A DNA stretch of 36,977 nt from contig PBBL01000086.1 in assembly GCA_002716585.1 (NCBI GenBank), forward strand, positions 1-36,977. The letters run 5' to 3'. Positions 26,229-34,100 of the stretch are shown here, in pieces (the stretch's first letter is position 1; every line of letters starts with the position of its first letter). The notes beneath the pieces are model-generated. The model did not search any database. It was given only the letters and a program-made list of their open reading frames with translations, and was not told where the DNA came from. Origin of the DNA: Myxococcales bacterium. GTDB lineage: Bacteria; Myxococcota_A; Bradymonadia; Bradymonadales; GCA-2716585. A program made the translations under genes and the position numbers.

Positions 26229-26489
26229 CGAGGCGTCACCTCGGGAGAGGGCGAGGGAGGAACCTGATGTGGTTCGTCCGGCCCAGGGCAGACAACGCCA
26301 CAGGCTGGCCAGCAGGCCAGGCGACGTTCAAGCTAATACATAGCCACCACGATGCATTACAACACACCCACGCCGACGCCGCAACCGTGAACATTCAATC
26401 ACTTGTGCGCGCCTACCCCACCATGGCGGACGCGCCCGCACCCTGTCACCCCATCCATCGCCCGAGCCAGAAAAATCCAACCATCGCCC

Positions 26490-26518
26490 TTGACATCGTA
26501 GAGACCGATTCCTAGCCT
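26490..26518 (+). promoter_or_regulatory. TTGACA-type promoter in the intergenic region
   Basis: A perfect -35 TTGACA (26490-26495) is followed 17 bp later by TAGCCT (26513-26518), a weak -10. Transcription would start near 26525. No coding gene follows within 1 kb on this strand, but an intrinsic terminator lies at 26769. Confidence 0.4.
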
Positions 26519-26804
26519 TTGCCTCGGAACCAACGTGGTGTCAGACCACCTCACCCTTCACCTGAGACCGAGACGCGTGCAACACACAAGAGCACATAAA
26601 ACCCAAACGAATAGCCGGCAGCCCGAACGGTTGTGGTGTGCGACCAATCGCGTCGTAATGCCCACCACGGGTACCTACGCCGGTATTCGCTTTGATCTGT
26701 GCGCGCCGTCACTCGGAATGGGGGCGAGTATGAGGTGATCGACCCACACAGGGTTTAAAGGTCTTTGGAAAGGCCCGGTCACAACCTGTGACCGGGCCTT
26801 TTTC
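26519..26804 (+). ncRNA. Candidate non-coding RNA between a promoter and a terminator
   Basis: About 280 nt lie between the promoter at 26490-26518 and the strong terminator at 26769-26804. Possible hairpins include GTGG-CCAC near 26534-26548 and ACTCG-CGAGT just before the terminator. I found no signature of RNase P RNA, tmRNA, 6S or SRP RNA. A 67-residue frame from a GTG at 26535 is rich in His/Arg/Thr and does not look like a protein. A small regulatory RNA is the simplest reading; the evidence is positional only. Confidence 0.25.
26769..26804 (+). terminator. Strong rho-independent terminator
   Basis: A 15-bp perfect stem (26769-26783 with 26787-26801) has core GGCCCGG-CCGGGCC and a three-base ACC loop, ending in TTTTTC. 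It is well formed and far from any coding gene upstream on this strand, which is why I suspect a non-coding transcript ends here. Confidence 0.88.
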
Positions 26805-27012
26805 GTTATCTGGCGCAAAAACCACGACACACCCCACCGGCCACGCCACGAAGCGAGCGCAAGCTCGCCCCGGCTCCGCTGAATGGGTCGAGAGCAGGTG
26901 TGTCAACAGCGAACAAATGAACATGGTTGCTTGACTCAAATCGCCCACAACGAACCACACACCACGCGTGCAACGGACTTCACCGTGGTCAACACACACT
27001 GAAACACCGAGA

Positions 27013-27069
27013 CAACGATCCAGCGCGTCGGGCGCTGCCGCTCAGGTTCGACTCCTGAGGGATCGGTTG
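27013..27069 (+). ncRNA. tRNA-like element 1 (T-arm plus acceptor-like stem)
   Basis: CAACGATCC (27013-27021) pairs with GGATC-g-GTTG (27060-27069), forming a 9-bp stem with one bulged G. Inside are a small hairpin AGCGC-GTCGG-GCGCT (27022-27036), a four-base linker GCCG and a perfect T-arm CTCAGG-TTCGACT-CCTGAG (27041-27059) whose loop has the universal tRNA form. There is no D-arm or anticodon arm, so it cannot decode. It abuts the next hairpin. Pairing was traced by hand; function unknown. Confidence 0.45.
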
Positions 27070-27128
27070 GTGTCGTCCGCACGTCCTGGCTCCGGCGGAT
27101 AGGGGTATGGGACGGCGCGGACGACACC
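27069..27128 (+). ncRNA. Long hairpin A with the conserved 20-nt loop
   Basis: Perfect 12-bp stem: GGTGTCGTCCGC (27069-27080) with GCGGACGACACC (27117-27128). After a small internal loop a second stem CGTCC-GGACG (27082-27086 with 27110-27114) closes a 23-nt apical loop. That loop contains GGCTCCGGCGGATAGGGGTA, repeated exactly in hairpin B at 27291-27310. Stem sequences of the two hairpins differ entirely but are paired in both, as expected for conserved RNA structure. Confidence 0.6.
27088..27107 (+). repeat. Conserved loop sequence, copy 1
   Basis: GGCTCCGGCGGATAGGGGTA, identical to 27291-27310. In both places it forms the apical loop of a long hairpin. Flanking bases are unrelated, so selection rather than recent duplication is likely. 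Confidence 0.9.
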
Positions 27129-27129
27129 T

Positions 27130-27157
27130 GCGGAGCGAGCCAGCGGCTCGACTCCGC
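27130..27157 (+). ncRNA. Compact hairpin with T-loop-like half
   Basis: GCGGAG-CGAGCC (27130-27141) pairs with GGCTCG-a-CTCCGC (27145-27157), 12 bp with one bulged A and a three-base loop. Its 3' half, GCGGCTCGACTCCGC, also reads like a T-arm with one changed base (CTCGACT for TTCGACT), so it may be a degenerate fourth tRNA-like unit. Confidence 0.4.
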
Positions 27158-27160
27158 GAT

Positions 27161-27262
27161 GGGTCTGTCGCTCAACCGGTGAGCGCGCTGACCTCTCGGG
27201 CGCCTGGTGCGATGCCACCTGCGCCCGTGAGCGGTGTCCGGGTTCAAACCCCGGCCGACCCC
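27161..27262 (+). ncRNA. tRNA-like element 2 with an enlarged anticodon-position arm
   Basis: Hand folding gives a cloverleaf of 102 nt. The acceptor is GGGTCTG with CCGACCC (27161-27167 and 27255-27261, one mismatch). The D-arm is GCTC-AACCGGT-GAGC (27170-27184), with the GG of normal D-loops. The T-arm is perfect, CCGGG-TTCAAAC-CCCGG (27238-27254), after a four-base variable loop. Where a 17-nt anticodon arm belongs there are 48 nt: CGCTGAC (27186-27192) pairs with GTGAGCG (27227-27233, one mismatch). Beyond it rises a second stem, GGGCGC-GCGCCC (27198-27203 with 27221-27226), extended by GGTG-CACC. No seven-base anticodon loop exists. CCA is not encoded. It is best seen as a tRNA mimic, though a decayed or interrupted tRNA gene remains possible. 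Confidence 0.5.
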
Positions 27263-27269
27263 CTGGTCT

Positions 27270-27327
27270 CTGGGTGAGGAACTCACCTTCGGCTCCGGCG
27301 GATAGGGGTACGAAGGTCCTCGCCCAG
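27270..27327 (+). ncRNA. Long hairpin B with the conserved 20-nt loop
   Basis: CTGGGTGAGGA (27270-27280) pairs with TCCTCGCCCAG (27317-27327), 11 bp including one G-U pair. After a five-base asymmetric loop, CCTTCG pairs with CGAAGG (27286-27291 with 27311-27316) and closes a 19-nt loop made of the conserved sequence. It lies between tRNA-like elements 2 and 3, just as hairpin A follows element 1. Confidence 0.6.
27291..27310 (+). repeat. Conserved loop sequence, copy 2
   Basis: Exact second copy of GGCTCCGGCGGATAGGGGTA, 203 bp downstream of the first (27088-27107). The first base closes the stem of hairpin B; the other 19 are unpaired in the drawn structure. Confidence 0.9.
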
Positions 27328-27337
27328 GGACTGACCT

Positions 27338-27420
27338 GGAGACGCGCCGACGTCGGAACGTCGGGACGGCCTGATCGCCGTCGCTCACAAGCCAGGCAGG
27401 TTCGACTCCTGCCGTCTCCA
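27338..27420 (+). ncRNA. tRNA-like element 3 (four-way junction)
   Basis: Acceptor-like stem GGAGACG (27338-27344) with CGTCTCC (27413-27419), followed by a discriminator-like A. The T-arm GCAGG-TTCGACT-CCTGC is perfect. The two other arms are not tRNA-like: CCGACGT-CGGA-ACGTCGG has 7 pairs and a tetraloop in place of the D-arm. GACGGC-CTGATC-GCCGTC has 6 pairs and a six-base loop in place of the anticodon arm. Conserved tRNA bases U8, A14 and A21 are missing. An Ile-like GAT could be read in the loop, but the loop has the wrong size. It ends 105 bp before the HNH gene. The result resembles the acceptor/T half of a tRNA on a foreign body. Confidence 0.5.
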
Positions 27421-27525
27421 CTCGCCACACCCTCGCGGTGCGGTGGAGCCAGGCAACCTACGTCAACCTGGAGCGCGACATGCCAGAGATATGACCTGAA
27501 CCCTGATCAACGAAGGCGGTGGACC

Positions 27526-28035
27526 ATGATGACCCGAACACTCCTCCTCAACGCGACCTACGAGCCATTGACCGTCATTGGCTGGCAGAAGGCCATGACC
27601 CTCGTCACCTTGCACAAGGTGGAGGTCCTGGCCCACTACACGCGCGCGGTGCGCTCCGCGCGCCGTGAGCACAACCTGCCCGCAGTCATCCGGCTCACCC
27701 GCCGGGTGTCCTGGCGTAAGCTCGGGATCCGCTTCAGCCGGCATCACGTCTACAAGCGCGACGCCTTCACCTGTCAGTACTGCGACACGCAGCTGCCCGC
27801 CAGCCAGCTGACGCTGGACCACGTCACCCCCCGGAGCACCGGAGGCCCCACGTCGTGGACCAACATCGTCACCTGCTGCGTCGCCTGCAACCAGCTCAAG
27901 GCCGACCAGACGCCCGAGGAGGCCGGGATGCGCCTCGTGCGCAAGCCCTACGCCCCCTACTGGATGCAGCTGAGCGTCCCCAACCGCGAGGACGACCAGG
28001 CCGCTGAGCTGTGGAAGCCCTACCTCTGGCAGTGA
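27526..28035 (+). CDS. HNH endonuclease
   Basis: A 169-residue HNH-family nuclease of a type widespread on bacterial chromosomes. The start of such proteins, TLLLNATYEPLTVIGWQKA, is well conserved here. The catalytic core is at about 75-130. Zinc ribbon cysteines are C83-x-x-C86 and C118-x-x-C121, the general base pair is Asp98-His99 (LTLDHVTPRS), and Asn113 and Asn122 complete the HNH motif. The fold should cut DNA with a single metal ion; the target is unknown. ATG at 27526 or 27529 could start, with AAGGCGG upstream of both. The longer open frame from 27274 runs through the structured array and is not real. It lies downstream of the tRNA-like array on the same strand, so one transcript may cover both. 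Confidence 0.93.
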   Translation: MMTRTLLLNATYEPLTVIGWQKAMTLVTLHKVEVLAHYTRAVRSARREHNLPAVIRLTRRVSWRKLGIRFSRHHVYKRDAFTCQYCDTQLPASQLTLDHVTPRSTGGPTSWTNIVTCCVACNQLKADQTPEEAGMRLVRKPYAPYWMQLSVPNREDDQAAELWKPYLWQ

Positions 28036-28065
28036 GCGCCGCTCCTCGCGGGCGAGGAGCGGCGC
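28036..28065. terminator. Hairpin immediately after the HNH gene
   Basis: GCGCCGCTCCTCG (28036-28048) pairs perfectly with 28053-28065 around CGGG, starting at the base after the stop codon. It is very stable but lacks a T-run, so it may act with the next hairpin to end transcription. Confidence 0.6.
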
Positions 28066-28067
28066 CA

Positions 28068-28113
28068 AACGCGCGACGGCCGCTTGAGTTGACTCAAGCG
28101 GCCGTCGCGCGTT
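28068..28113. terminator. Perfect 22-bp inverted repeat between convergent genes
   Basis: 28068-28089 pairs with 28092-28113 with only TG between. Including the preceding hairpin, both strands carry two adjacent long stems between the convergent ends at 28035 and 28133. Ends AAC and GTT give at most a very short U-run. A bidirectional terminator is likely; an unusually long cruciform is a second view. Confidence 0.75.
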
Positions 28114-28132
28114 CTGGGCTCCTGCTCCCCGA

Positions 28133-31100
28133 TCAGGGGTTCACGATCACCCTCCCGGTGAAGGCCGGGTTGAGCTCATCGAAGTAATCGTAGGTCCCCG
28201 GCTCCGTGAACGTGTGCTGGAAGACCGCGTTGGGCGCCAGCACCCCGCTGTCTAGCGGGTCGCGCGTCGGACCACCCGGCGTGCCGCTCGTCACGGTGTG
28301 GGCGAGGTTGTCGCCGTTGACCCAGCGCACCTGCTGCCCCGCCTGGACCGTGATCTCCTGCCCGTCGAAGCCAGCCGCCCCGATCTGCACCTCGACCGTC
28401 GCCAGACAGGCCGTCGGCACCGGGACCCCGGACGACAGCGTCTGCGCGTACCGGATGTACTCACAGCACGCCGACGGCACGTCCACGTCGGGCTCGTAGA
28501 CCAGGTTGTAGATCGCGATGACGCGGCAGCGCGAGTCCACGAGCAGCCCCATGAACTCATCCGCCTGGAAGTCATCGCGGTACCCCTCGCCCTCGCCGAG
28601 GTACTGATACCCCTCGACGATCAGCGGATCGTTGCCTGGCAGGAAGGAGGCGGCGTTGTAGAGGTCGCGGTTGACGTAGATCCAGACGATCTGCGTCAGC
28701 CCCCACTGCCAGTTGCGGATCCAGGTCGTCTCCTCCTCCGCCTCCTTGAGCGCCTCGGCGGCGTTCGTCAGGCCGAGGAGCACCTGGACGTGCTCGATGT
28801 CCGACAGGCTGTTGTCGCCCAGATCGACCACCCGCTGCAGGAACGCCTTGACGTCCCCCAGCTCCAGCCGCACCGCCTCCATGTCGATCTTGCCGGGCAG
28901 GTAGACGTCCACATCGACCTCGTAGGCGATGTACGCGTCCATCTGCGCGAGGATGAGGTCCATCACCCGGTTGGCGTCCGCGAACGCCTCACCACCGTAG
29001 GGCGCGCGCCCGAAGTCGGCCGCGAGGCCGAGCGTGGTGATCCCCTCCTCGTACCAGAACCACGCCTGCGCCATGCTCAGGAAGGCCACCGACGCCGAGG
29101 TCGGCGCCGCGGCGCGGGCGTTGGTGATGTACTCCTGCGACTCGCCAAACCGCTCGTTGTCGCCGTTGGCGGTGACCGCGTTGGTGTGACGCACCTGGAG
29201 CCACTCCACCGCCAGCCGCGCGGTCAGGCGCATGATCTGGTCGAGGTTGATCGCCGCGTCGCGCTGGCTCGCCTCGAACACGAGCGCCTCGGCGTCCTCC
29301 AGCCCGAGGAACATGTTGCCGTAGTAGGCGCTGTCGTACCCGACGAGCGCCCCCTCGAGCTTGGCCACCACCCCTTCGAGCGCCATCGCGGCGTCCGGGT
29401 CGTCGGTGCCCACCGCCGCCGCGGTGTCGCGCCATTGGACGATCGCCTCGCGCAGGCCGAAGCTGCCGAAGCGGTAGGCCTCGACGTACTCGTTCCCCGC
29501 CACGTCCACCACCTTGAGGCGGAGGGTGAAGTGCGTCCCCTCCAGCTCAGACAGGATCAGCTTGCCGTCCTGGCAGTAGGGGGCGACGCTGCAGAAGACC
29601 ACCGGCGAGGCCGGGATACCCGACTCGACGATGCCTGGGATGCGGATGGAGAAGGTCTCCTGGTGGATCGTGATGATCTCCCCGGTGCTGTCCACCTCGA
29701 CGGTCGCCTCCGCCGAGGCCAGGCCGCTGGACTGGCCCAGGATCGTGTCCTGGACGAGCGCGGTCATGTTGATCTCCTCGTCAGCCGAGAGGCCCGGCCA
29801 GGTGTTCGGCGCGTCGGGGTCGGCGTCTTCGCCCGGCAGGTTGTTGTAGTCGATGACCAACCCGCCGGAGTCCACGCCGAACATCCGCGACCCCTGCACC
29901 GACAGCCCCGAGCAGCCGCTCACGACCGTCACGTTGAGCGCGTGGTAGCCGTCCGAGACGCGGTCGGAGCGCACCACCCAGGTGCCGTCCGGCTGCGCCT
30001 CGACGTCGAAGCTCAGATCCTGGGAGTTGACGCCCACCTGAGGCGCCGTGTCGCAGTCGCCGTCGTCCACCTGCGCCACCAGCTCAACCGGGGGCCGGTA
30101 CCAGGCCACCTCGGCGGGCGCGATGAAGGTCAACACCGGCGCCTGCGGCTCCTCCTCGGTGACGAAGACCCGGATGGTGTCCGAGGCCGAGTTGCCCGAC
30201 AGGTCGGTCACCGTGAAGGTCACCGTGACCCACTGCTGGGTCGGCCACACCGCCGGGGCGTCGTTGATGACCGTCAGCTGACCCACGAGCGATCCGTTGT
30301 CGCTCACCGAGGGGGTCGGCAACACGACGTTGGCCGCCCCGGCGAACATCAGGTCCGCCCCCGCGTCGATGATCGGCGGCGTGGTGTCGGTGATCGTCAC
30401 CGTCTGGGTCTGCGTCGTCGGGGCGCCCTGGGCGCCCACCGCGGTCCACGTCACCGTGTGCGTCCCCACCACGAACCGGCCGTTGCCCGGCGCGTCGTTG
30501 GTCACGGTCACGCCGCCCGGGATGCAGATCGTCGCCGACGGGACGCCCAGATCGACCAGGGTCCCCGCCGGGTTGGTCGCCTCCAGCGTCACCGCCGCAG
30601 GCGCCTGCAGCTCCGGCGAGCCCGCGAAGCTCACGTCCACGAACTGCGCCACCGTCGAGGAGAACCCGTCGCGATCGGTCGCGGTCCACAGCACCGTGGT
30701 CCGACCAAACGGGAACTTCTCCGGCGCGTTGTTCACCAGGACCGGCTCGGGGTCGGTGTTGTCGTGCACCAGCGGCTCCGGCAGCACCACAGACGCCCCC
30801 GAGCAGTCGAGCGTCTCCACCGCCAACGACGCGGGCTGCTCGATGACCGGCTCCTGGATGTCGCAGACGCTCCCCAGGTCGGGGTCGGGGTGCTCGTCGA
30901 TGACCCCGTCGCAGTCGTTGTCCTCGCCGTCGCAGATCTCGCCGCCCGGGAAGACGGTCTGCACACACGCCAGCGAGCTGCCCACGAGGTACTCGAAGCC
31001 CTCGTCGCACACCCCCGGCAGCCCCGTCGAGCACACGCTCGGCTCGGGGAACTTGATGTCGGCCACGCCCAGGTCGGTGGCGATCAGCAGGTTCTTGCCC

Positions 31101-34100
31101 GCCGCGCACGCCGTGACGTTGTTGCTCGGCAGCGACACCTCGGTGTTCGCGTCCCAGTACTCCTCCAGCTTCCAGGCGTTGGAGTCGGCCTCGTCAAACA
31201 CCAGCCGCGTCAGGCCCGCGCCGTTGGTGCCGACCATCAGCTCGCCGTTGCGGAACGACACCGCCGTGCACCCGTCCACGTTGCCGTGCAGCACGTGGAA
31301 GTTGGTGCCGTCGCTCACCCCGGTGCCCTCGCCCTTGAGCCACTGCACCTCGGGGGCGCCCGGCCCCTGGTTGATGAGCGCCACGCCGTCGCCGGTCGCC
31401 AGCGCGATCAGGTGATCGTTCGCCCCGGCGTTGCTGTGGCGGCTCCCACCCTCCAGGATCGCGATGTCCTCCACCCCGGTCCAGTCGATGTCGAACGTGA
31501 TGCTACCGCTGTAGTACGGGTGCGCGGCGGAGCCCCAGACCCAGGAACTCTGAGCCGGGTTCATCTTGTCGTACACCGTCGCGAGCGGCGTGCTCGCGTC
31601 CACGTCCACGAAGCTGTAAGGCATCCGCGCCGCGATGTCCCAGGCGCGGTTGTCGCGGTGGATCATGCCGAAGTACAGGTCATCGCCCAGCGGGTGTATC
31701 CCGCAGCCGGCGAGGAAGCCGTAATTGGCCGCCGCCTGAGCGCTGGACGTGTCGTACTCCGGGAAGTAGGCCCCCGAGATGTAGGGGCTCTCCGAGCCCT
31801 TGACGACGTAGACCCCGCGGTCGTCCGCGAACGCCGTGTAGTTGCGCACGACGTCGTTCTCGATCCGCGACCAGGAGCGGACGCGGCGAACCAGGCTGCT
31901 GGGCAGCTTGAAGCCGCCGGTGCTCACCGCGCCGTAGCCCAGCGCGTAGTTGCTCTGGCCGACGCCGCCGCCGAAGCTCGACACGCCGTCCGCGGTCCAA
32001 CGCTCGATCGTGTCGCGGACAAAGTCCACGACGAGCACCCCGCCGACGCTCGTGCCGCTGCCCAGGAACAGGCGCCCGCCCGCCATGGAGACGTGATCCA
32101 CGCTGTCGAGGTCGATGCCGCCGTTGGCGATGATCCCCTTCGCCCACAGGCGCATCCAGAGGCGGTCGCTCACCGCGTCGTAGATGTCCACCGCCTCCGT
32201 CGTGCCGACGATCGAGACGAAGTTCGGGAAGTTCGCCGCGCTGGAGCGCCCCGTGATCCGGCAGCCGCCGGTGAAGCGGCCCGCCATCAGGCTGTTGAAC
32301 TCGTTCGGCCCCTTGTCGTACGCGAAACGCACCACCGGGCCGGACCCGTCAGCCCAGACGTAGCGCTGGTGCTGGCGGTTCGCCGTGATCATCGCCGTCA
32401 GCTGGCTCTGGATGACCGGGCGGCCAAACAGCACGAACTCGTCGATGCGCCCGCGGAACGAGCCGTGCGCCGCGTGACCGCCGCCCACGAAGAGCGGCGC
32501 CGCGTCGTAGACCACGTTGCCTGAGCAGGCCACCGTGCCGCTCGGCGCGCCGTTCACGTACAGGATGAGCTGGCTCCCGGTGTACGCCACCGCCAGGTGC
32601 ACCCACTGCCCCACCGTCGAGGTGAAGGGCGCCTCGACCGTGTAACGACCGGCGCTCGTCGTAATGACCGCGATCCAGCAGTTGGTCTGGGCGTCGTAGT
32701 AGACCGCGTAGCTCTCGGTCGTGTTGTACCCCTTCGAGAAGACGAGCACGCTGCCATCGGTCGGGAGCTGATCGAAGTTGACCCAGGCGCCCGCCGTCAG
32801 CTCGTCCCCGAAGGGCTTGAGGAAGACGCTGTCGTCCACCTCGGCGTAGTCGCCGTCTCCGGTGAGCACGATCGCCGAGTCGATGAGCGTGTCGCCCGCC
32901 GCCTGGTACCAGCTCGTGCCCGGGTTGAAGGTCCAGTCGTTGTCGTCGGCGCCGTCGTCGTAGGGGCTGTAGGTGTCCACCGCCCGCGGGATGCCCGTCA
33001 ACACCAGGTTCGAGCCGCCCGCCGAGCAGCCGAAGCCCTCGCGCGGGAAGACGCTCCCGTTGGTGTCGTCGCAGTCACCCTCCGCCGGGCTGAACCCGTC
33101 GCCGTCACCGTCCACGTACCGGCAATCCAGATCCTCGCCGTTGCAGTCCTCGTCGATGCCGTTGCTGCACGTCTCGTTGACCTGCCCCGGGTTGTAGACC
33201 GCCTGGCAGCCGCCGCCGTCGTCGTAGCCCGCCGAGCAGATCCCCAACAGGCCGGTGTCGCACGACGCCCGGATGGTCAGGCGCCTGCGGCTCGTCGCGT
33301 TCGTCCCGTAGGGGGTGGTCACCTTCACGTTCCACTGACCGACCGGCGCCGCCGCAGGCACCCGCACCGACAGGCGGCCGTTGCTCACCACCTGCAGCAG
33401 CGGCAGCTCCGTCTCCGCCGGGTCGTCCAGCGTCACCCGCGTCGCCTCGCCGAGGTAGCTGCCGTACACCGTCATGAAGCTGTCCACGCCCTGCTGAACG
33501 AGCCGCGGGGACAACCAGGAGACGTACGGCGGGGGCGTCTGCCAGATGCGCTGGTAGTAACCGCGCGCCGGGGTGCCGTACAGCGGCACCTCCTCCTGGT
33601 TGTCGGAGCGCTCGATGTCCGCCGCCAGGTAGTTGGCCAGGCTCACCCGGTACTGCCGGTTGTTGGCGATCGTCTCGGCGAAGTCGTAGGTCACCAACAG
33701 GTTGATGGCGCTGTTGCTCGGCAGCGACACGCTCAGCCCCGAGAAGGTCACCGTGCCGTTGTTCGCGGCGTAGCTCCCCGAGCCGAGCAGCGTGTCGGCC
33801 GCGTCGAGCACCCCGTCGTTGTCCACGTCGAGGTAGAGCTTCGCGCTCGTGATGTCCGTCGCCTCGTTGCCGTTGCCGTCCCCGGTGATCGTGACCGACG
33901 TCACCGTCGTGTCGTGCTGCCGCAGGATCTCGGTGAGCTGGAACTGCGCCACGACCACGTCCGTCGCCCCGGGCGCATGCTGGAGGGTGGGCGGCGAGAA
34001 GAGGCCGCGCCCCGCCGTGACCGCCACCTGGGGCAGGTCGGGGTCGCAGTTCGCGTAGATCGTGCCGCCCTGCCCATAACCCGCGCTGTAGCCGTAGCCG

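Larger units (their letters stand above)
26229..27012. other. Long intergenic region, 784 bp
   Basis: There is no credible protein gene here; short open frames have codon use unlike the neighbours. It contains a TTGACA-type promoter, a strong terminator and possible RNA hairpins, listed separately. One is GCGAGC-GCAA-GCTCGC at 26853-26868, a stem capped by a GNRA tetraloop. Base composition is lower in GC than the coding DNA around it. It leads directly into the structured array starting at 27013. Confidence 0.6.

Noticed and set aside
27161..27420. Normal tRNA genes
   Set aside because: T-arms are perfect, but no seven-base anticodon loop on a five-pair stem can be formed, so I call them tRNA-like, not tRNA.
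26936..27430. Minus-strand reading frames containing GVEP and GFEP motifs
   Set aside because: These are the usual false proteins read antisense to tRNA T-arms (GGTTCGACTCC). Codon use and lack of a ribosome site argue against a gene.
27526..28035. IscB/TnpB-type (OMEGA) system based on the HNH domain and upstream RNA
   Set aside because: The protein is only 169 residues and has no RuvC, bridge helix or PLMP domain, so it is not IscB; a relation to guide RNA is unproven.
28298..32524. Plus-strand open frame of 1408 codons
   Set aside because: Antisense to the giant surface protein, extremely rich in Arg, His and Val, no motifs.
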